DNA of 64,000 bases from a bacterium HR11 (GTDB taxonomy: Bacteria > Acidobacteriota > HRBIN11). The first letter of the stretch is position 1. Each line of letters begins with the position of its first letter. The DNA is taken from positions 1-64,000 of the forward strand of contig BEHN01000009.1 of assembly GCA_002898535.1 (NCBI GenBank), read 5' to 3'. A program made the translations under genes and the position numbers. Positions 60,561 to 64,000 of the stretch are shown here, one piece after another. The notes under the pieces were generated by a model. The model saw only the letters and a program-made list of their open reading frames with translations. It was not told the DNA's origin and searched no databases.

Positions 60561-62710
60561 ACCCAAAGGACGCCTCTCGGGAGGTTCGACCGTCTCACCG
60601 TCGGTGGGACCGTTGGGTCTTCGTCCTGTACCTCCTGTACGCCCTGGCGAACACGTATCCTTACAGTCATCCAGCCTATATCGGCCGCTTTGTCCCCGAC
60701 AAGGGCGACCCCCTCTTCGACCTCTGGCAGATGAAGTGGTTTGCTCGTCAGCTCTTCCGGGACCCCCGGCACCTGTGGGACGCCAACGTGTTGCACCCCC
60801 TCGAGCGGGCCATGACGTTCAACGACAGCCTCTTGGGGTTGGCCCTCCTGGGCCTCCCGATCGGCGGTCTAACCGGCGACTGGGTCCTGGCCCGCAACGT
60901 CCTCTTTGTCTTAGGCTTCCTGCTCAGTGCCTGGTCCACCTACCGGTTGGCCCGACTCCTGGGTGCCTCGGACGGGGGTGCCTTGGTCGCCGGGCTCCTC
61001 TATGGGTTTTGTAGCATCCGCTTCCATCACGCCACGAACCTGAAGTTGGTCTTCGGTCCCCTGATACCCCTCTTTTTTTACTATTTGACCCGTTGGGCCC
61101 GGACGGGCCGGGCGGGGTCTCTCCTGGGTGCCTTCTTGACGTGGGCCTTTCAAATGATATCGTCTATGTACTACGGATTCTTCTTATTTACGCTGGGGCC
61201 CCTCTATGGGGCTTGGATGAGATGGAACTACCGGGGCCATCTCAGCGGGGCCGCCCGCCCCGGACCCCGGTGGCATCGATGGGCGGCCCTCGGAATCGGG
61301 ACCGCCGTCGGCCTGGGTTTGGTCTTCGGCGTCGCCCTCCCGTACTGGGAGACGAGCTTCCGATTTGGGCTTCGGCGGAGCATGGAAGAGAATGCCATCT
61401 GGTCGGCCGTCCCGGGGAGTTACCTGGCGACGGGCGCTCGGCTGGGCTTTACCTGGTGGGGCCATCGCTGGTGGGATGGGGAACGGGTCCTGTGGCCGGG
61501 CGCCCTGGCCGTCACGGCCCTGGCGGCGCTTCCCTGGCGAAATCGGACGGCCCTGGGCCTGTGGGGGTTAGCGACGATCAGCTTCCTGCTGTCCCTGGGA
61601 CCGCAGACGCCCGTATTTCGGGTCGCTTATGGGGTCCTACCCTACTTTTCGGCCATGCGGTATCCGGCCCGTTGGGGGATCATGACTATCTTTTTCCTGG
61701 CCCTGCTGGCGGGCTTGGGCACGACGCGACTGCTCCAGGACCTGCCAGACCGAGTGCGCCGATGGGCCCTGGCCGGACTTTTGGTCGTCGGCCTGATCGA
61801 CCTGTGGCATGCGCCCCTGCGGGCGCTCCCCATCCCGGCGCCTCCGCCGATCTACCGGGTGCTGGCCGCCGCGCCCGAACCGGGGGCCGTGGCCGTCTTC
61901 CCGCTTTACTCCAACTTTCGGGAGGGCTCCACCTTCTACGCTTACTGGACGACCTTTCACTGGAAGCCCGTCATCGGGACCTATGCGGCTTGGGCGCCCC
62001 CGAGTCACGAGTGGATCCGGTTCGTCCTGAAAGACTGGCCCCTGCCGCATGCGCTCTGGCTGGCCCAGTACTTGGACATTCGGTACATCATCTTCCACCC
62101 AGAGAGCTTCCGGAACGTCGGTACCCAAGACCAGTGGGAGCGATACCGGCGACTCATGACGGCCCTCCTGCCGCCCGAGTGGGTCCTGCGTCGAAAGCAG
62201 GAGCTGGAGGACGTCCTCTTGGTCCTGAATCTGGAGCAGATCCGGCGGGACTTGGCCGTGCGACCCCCGACCCGTTGGAATTGGCAGTCGCCGGCGTCGG
62301 CTCAGGTCCTGGAACCCGCCGCCCCGGCGGCTCGGCAGGCGATGACAGACGGCGACCCCGAGACGGCATGGGTCACCCGATATACCGACGACTGGCATGT
62401 GACGGTCGATTTCGGACGCGAGGTCTCTCTCCAAGCCCTCCGGGTCTTTACGGACTCCAAGGACAAAGTCCTGTATCTGTGGGGCTCCTCGGACGGCTCG
62501 TCATGGAGGCCCGTCTACACGGTGCCCTGGTGGGTCTGGGCCGGCGCTCACGTCCTGCCCGACGGCCGGACCTATCCGGACCCGACGGCCCGGAGGGACC
62601 GACTCGTCTTCTTATGCGCCCCGAACCGGATCCGCTATCTGAAGCTGACGGCCTCGCCCGTAGCGGGCCACATCGCCGTCCGAGAACTCCAGGTCATCTT
62701 GCTAAGATAA
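60557..62710 (+). CDS. GT-C-like membrane protein with C-terminal F5/8-type-C-like domain (copy 2)
   Basis: From ATG 60557 (ATGA overlap with copy 1) the product is 717 residues and clearly paralogous: DKGDPLFDLWQMKWFARQLF, FNDSLLGLALLGLPIGG, GFCSIRFHHATNLKLVFGPLIPLFF and FRVAYGVLPYFSAMRYPARWG all match. The C-terminal domain starts near ARQAMTDGDPETAWV (about 593) and ends YLKLTASPVAGHIAVRELQVI. Divergence is highest in the periplasmic loops, suggesting different donors or acceptors after a tandem duplication. The ORF open back to 59849 is an antisense-frame artefact over copy 1. Confidence 0.75.
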   Translation: MNPKDASREVRPSHRRWDRWVFVLYLLYALANTYPYSHPAYIGRFVPDKGDPLFDLWQMKWFARQLFRDPRHLWDANVLHPLERAMTFNDSLLGLALLGLPIGGLTGDWVLARNVLFVLGFLLSAWSTYRLARLLGASDGGALVAGLLYGFCSIRFHHATNLKLVFGPLIPLFFYYLTRWARTGRAGSLLGAFLTWAFQMISSMYYGFFLFTLGPLYGAWMRWNYRGHLSGAARPGPRWHRWAALGIGTAVGLGLVFGVALPYWETSFRFGLRRSMEENAIWSAVPGSYLATGARLGFTWWGHRWWDGERVLWPGALAVTALAALPWRNRTALGLWGLATISFLLSLGPQTPVFRVAYGVLPYFSAMRYPARWGIMTIFFLALLAGLGTTRLLQDLPDRVRRWALAGLLVVGLIDLWHAPLRALPIPAPPPIYRVLAAAPEPGAVAVFPLYSNFREGSTFYAYWTTFHWKPVIGTYAAWAPPSHEWIRFVLKDWPLPHALWLAQYLDIRYIIFHPESFRNVGTQDQWERYRRLMTALLPPEWVLRRKQELEDVLLVLNLEQIRRDLAVRPPTRWNWQSPASAQVLEPAAPAARQAMTDGDPETAWVTRYTDDWHVTVDFGREVSLQALRVFTDSKDKVLYLWGSSDGSSWRPVYTVPWWVWAGAHVLPDGRTYPDPTARRDRLVFLCAPNRIRYLKLTASPVAGHIAVRELQVILLR

Positions 62711-62806
62711 AGGGGGTCTGGGCACTGGGTACCGGGTCTCAGGCAGGGACCCCAAGCCCTGATTCGGCAGTTGGGCCGATGGGCTGGCGGACCATTTTCG
62801 TCCAAG

Positions 62807-62838
62807 CCCCGCTCGTAAGAGCGGGGTCCTTCTTCCCT
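62807..62838 (+). terminator. Probable rho-independent terminator after the GT-C pair
   Basis: CCCCGCTC-GTAA-GAGCGGGG (62807-62826) is followed by the pyrimidine run TCCTTCTTCCCT. The stem equals the hairpin at 34349-34368. It lies 96 bases after the stop of copy 2. Downstream, CATCYTG heptamers fill about 62883-62922 before the next gene. Confidence 0.6.
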
Positions 62839-62944
62839 GCCCGGCTCACCCGAGCGGGTCTCGGATTCCCATTCCCCATTTCCATCCTGCGTCCTGCATC
62901 TTGTATCTTGCATCCTGCACCTCCTGTCCGGGAGCATCCGGGCG

Positions 62945-64000
62945 ATGGGCTTGGATGAACGAAGGGTCCTGCGGGCTTGGCTGAGTCGGGGCGTCCGGCG
63001 TCTCCGGTGGCTGGACCGGCCGGTGGTCCGTTGGGGCCTGCTGGTCGCCGGTTGGACCCTGTGGGTCCGGCTCTTCTTTCACGGACCCCTTCAAATAGGC
63101 GGGTGGTCTGTGCCGGACCGGCCCTGGACCCTCGTCTCCCTGGGCTTGGCTGTGGGACTTCTCCTGGCCCGGAATACCGGCTGGATCCAGGCCTGGAATC
63201 CACGGGGATGGGTCCGACCCGTCGGAATCATCGTTCTCCTTGGGCTGGCCGTCGGGGGCTGGGTCGGCCTGACCCGGATGGCCTGGCGGGACGCTCCCCC
63301 GCGGGGTTTTACGGCCTTTTACTTCCGAGACCTGGAAGCCGTGGGTACGCCCTGGCTACGGGTTCACGACCGCACGACGCAAGTGCGGTCATGGCTGTTC
63401 CCGCCGGATCAACCGTGGGCTGTAGAGTGGGTCGGATTTTTCCATATCTCTCGGCCGGGTCCTTATCACCTCTCGGTCTACGCCGACGACGCGGCCTGGG
63501 TCTGGATCGACCGACAGATGGTCGTTCGACCCACCGGGGGACGGACCGGGGAGACCTCCAAGGCCCTGGTTCCCTTAACGGGCGGCTGGCACGGCATCCG
63601 ACTTCGACTTCAGAACCGTTCGGGACCTTACGAATTCGTCTGGTACCTGTGCCCGCCGGACCGGCCCGGTCGGACGGCGTGCCTCCGGCCTTCGGACTTC
63701 TGGACGGCCGTCCCCGCCCGGTCTCATCTCCAGCGGCTCCGGGTATGGAAGACGGTCTGGTGGGGATGGACCCTGGTCTTGCTCGGGGCGCTGGCCTGGC
63801 GAGGGTTCCGGGCCGGGCGCCGTCCGGAGAAGCGTCAGGCCTTCGTCCACGGGCTCTGGGTCCTCGGGGTCCTGGGCGTCGGATGGTGGCTCCGGTCCGC
63901 GATGCATCCGGTCGTTCCGGCCATGGTGACGAGCGATGAGGCCGTCTTTTACGACATGGCGATGGATATCGTCGAAGGCCGGGGCTATATGTCTTGGGCG
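62945..64000 (+). CDS. Membrane glycosyltransferase-like protein with PA14-like domain (partial, runs off the window)
   Basis: An open frame of 352 codons from ATG 62945 to the window edge. Order of parts: basic start (MGLDERRVLRAWLSRG), three to four membrane spans to about residue 115, then a PA14-like beta domain at about 150-235 (WVGFFHISRPGPYHLSVYADDAAWVWIDRQMVV, with the typical DD-x-W-x-W-ID), then two more spans. It ends with SDEAVFYDMAMDIVEGRGYMSW, which resembles the first catalytic loop of GT39/ArnT-type transferases (Asp-Glu...Tyr...A). So the PA14 module precedes a probable GT-C core. Function is inferred: periplasmic transfer of a sugar from a lipid carrier. Confidence 0.72.
   Translation, partial: MGLDERRVLRAWLSRGVRRLRWLDRPVVRWGLLVAGWTLWVRLFFHGPLQIGGWSVPDRPWTLVSLGLAVGLLLARNTGWIQAWNPRGWVRPVGIIVLLGLAVGGWVGLTRMAWRDAPPRGFTAFYFRDLEAVGTPWLRVHDRTTQVRSWLFPPDQPWAVEWVGFFHISRPGPYHLSVYADDAAWVWIDRQMVVRPTGGRTGETSKALVPLTGGWHGIRLRLQNRSGPYEFVWYLCPPDRPGRTACLRPSDFWTAVPARSHLQRLRVWKTVWWGWTLVLLGALAWRGFRAGRRPEKRQAFVHGLWVLGVLGVGWWLRSAMHPVVPAMVTSDEAVFYDMAMDIVEGRGYMSWA

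Noticed and set aside
61093-62958. 621-codon plus-strand ORF
   Set aside because: It is an alternative frame of the GT-C-like gene at 60557-62710, rich in Gly/Pro/Arg with no membrane pattern or domain.

Overview
The window is GC-rich chromosomal DNA of a diderm bacterium. LpxD, SecG, a PpiD-type periplasmic foldase, a CpoB/YbgF-like protein, a BamA-like barrel and lipoproteins all point to an outer membrane with LPS. An archaemetzincin and an RNase HII of archaeal/eukaryotic flavour, together with the strong GDC/GTC/CGG codon habit, suggest an uncultivated, perhaps thermophilic lineage. Acidobacteriota-like is my guess, not something I can prove from the sequence. I found no rRNA, tRNA, CRISPR array, prophage or recognisable transposase.

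Layout. 0-7.6 kb: end of isocitrate dehydrogenase, an SDR, thioesterase, archaemetzincin, LOG protein, HU, a CcmC/CcmD pair, a glycosyltransferase, RNase HII and a zinc alcohol dehydrogenase. 7.6-9.3 kb: repeat-rich DNA around a small outer-membrane protein. 9.3-22 kb: CpoB-like TPR protein, cystathionine-synthase-like enzyme, MutS, tandem USP, TPR protein, a lipoprotein plus a peptidase/propeller/barrel protein, then GuaA. 22-25.4 kb: purF-purM-purN. 26-36.3 kb (mostly minus strand): hydrolase, SRPBCC protein, redoxin, DsbD-N-like protein, Pcm, endonuclease V, a two-gene cassette inside a ~520-bp inverted repeat, LpxD and PpiD. 37-42.5 kb: glycosyltransferase, GGDEF protein, acyl-CoA dehydrogenase, SecG, a coiled-coil nuclease-like protein and TpiA. 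43-49 kb: GlyA, Fmt, a HolA-like protein, RlmB and a degenerate enhancer-binding-type AAA protein. 49.2-64 kb: a surface-glycan locus with GT2, four large membrane proteins (two paralogues ending in F5/8-type-C-like domains, one starting with a PA14-like domain), an SGNH hydrolase, a carbamoyltransferase with a DUF5989-like partner and a methyltransferase-GT2 fusion.

The most unusual feature is between the genes. Many of the larger gaps are filled with layered repeats: (i) degenerate heptamer and octamer arrays (consensus forms CCATAGA, ATGGCTC, CGCCAYT, CAGRTNGG, TTCGGGAR, GTCACGNN), often laid out as inverted pairs; (ii) a MITE-like family with terminal repeats CAGAGCCGTTCGGTT and NTA flanks; (iii) a ~160-bp element in three copies; (iv) a palindrome beginning CACCGCCGAGGCGCAGAG; (v) short hairpins with six-base loops whose arms vary by compensating changes. 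These repeats reach into genes: they appear to supply stop codons, a C-terminal tail, a signal peptide and part of a promoter. The 11.3-21.3 kb and 50.6-62.7 kb blocks are nearly free of them.
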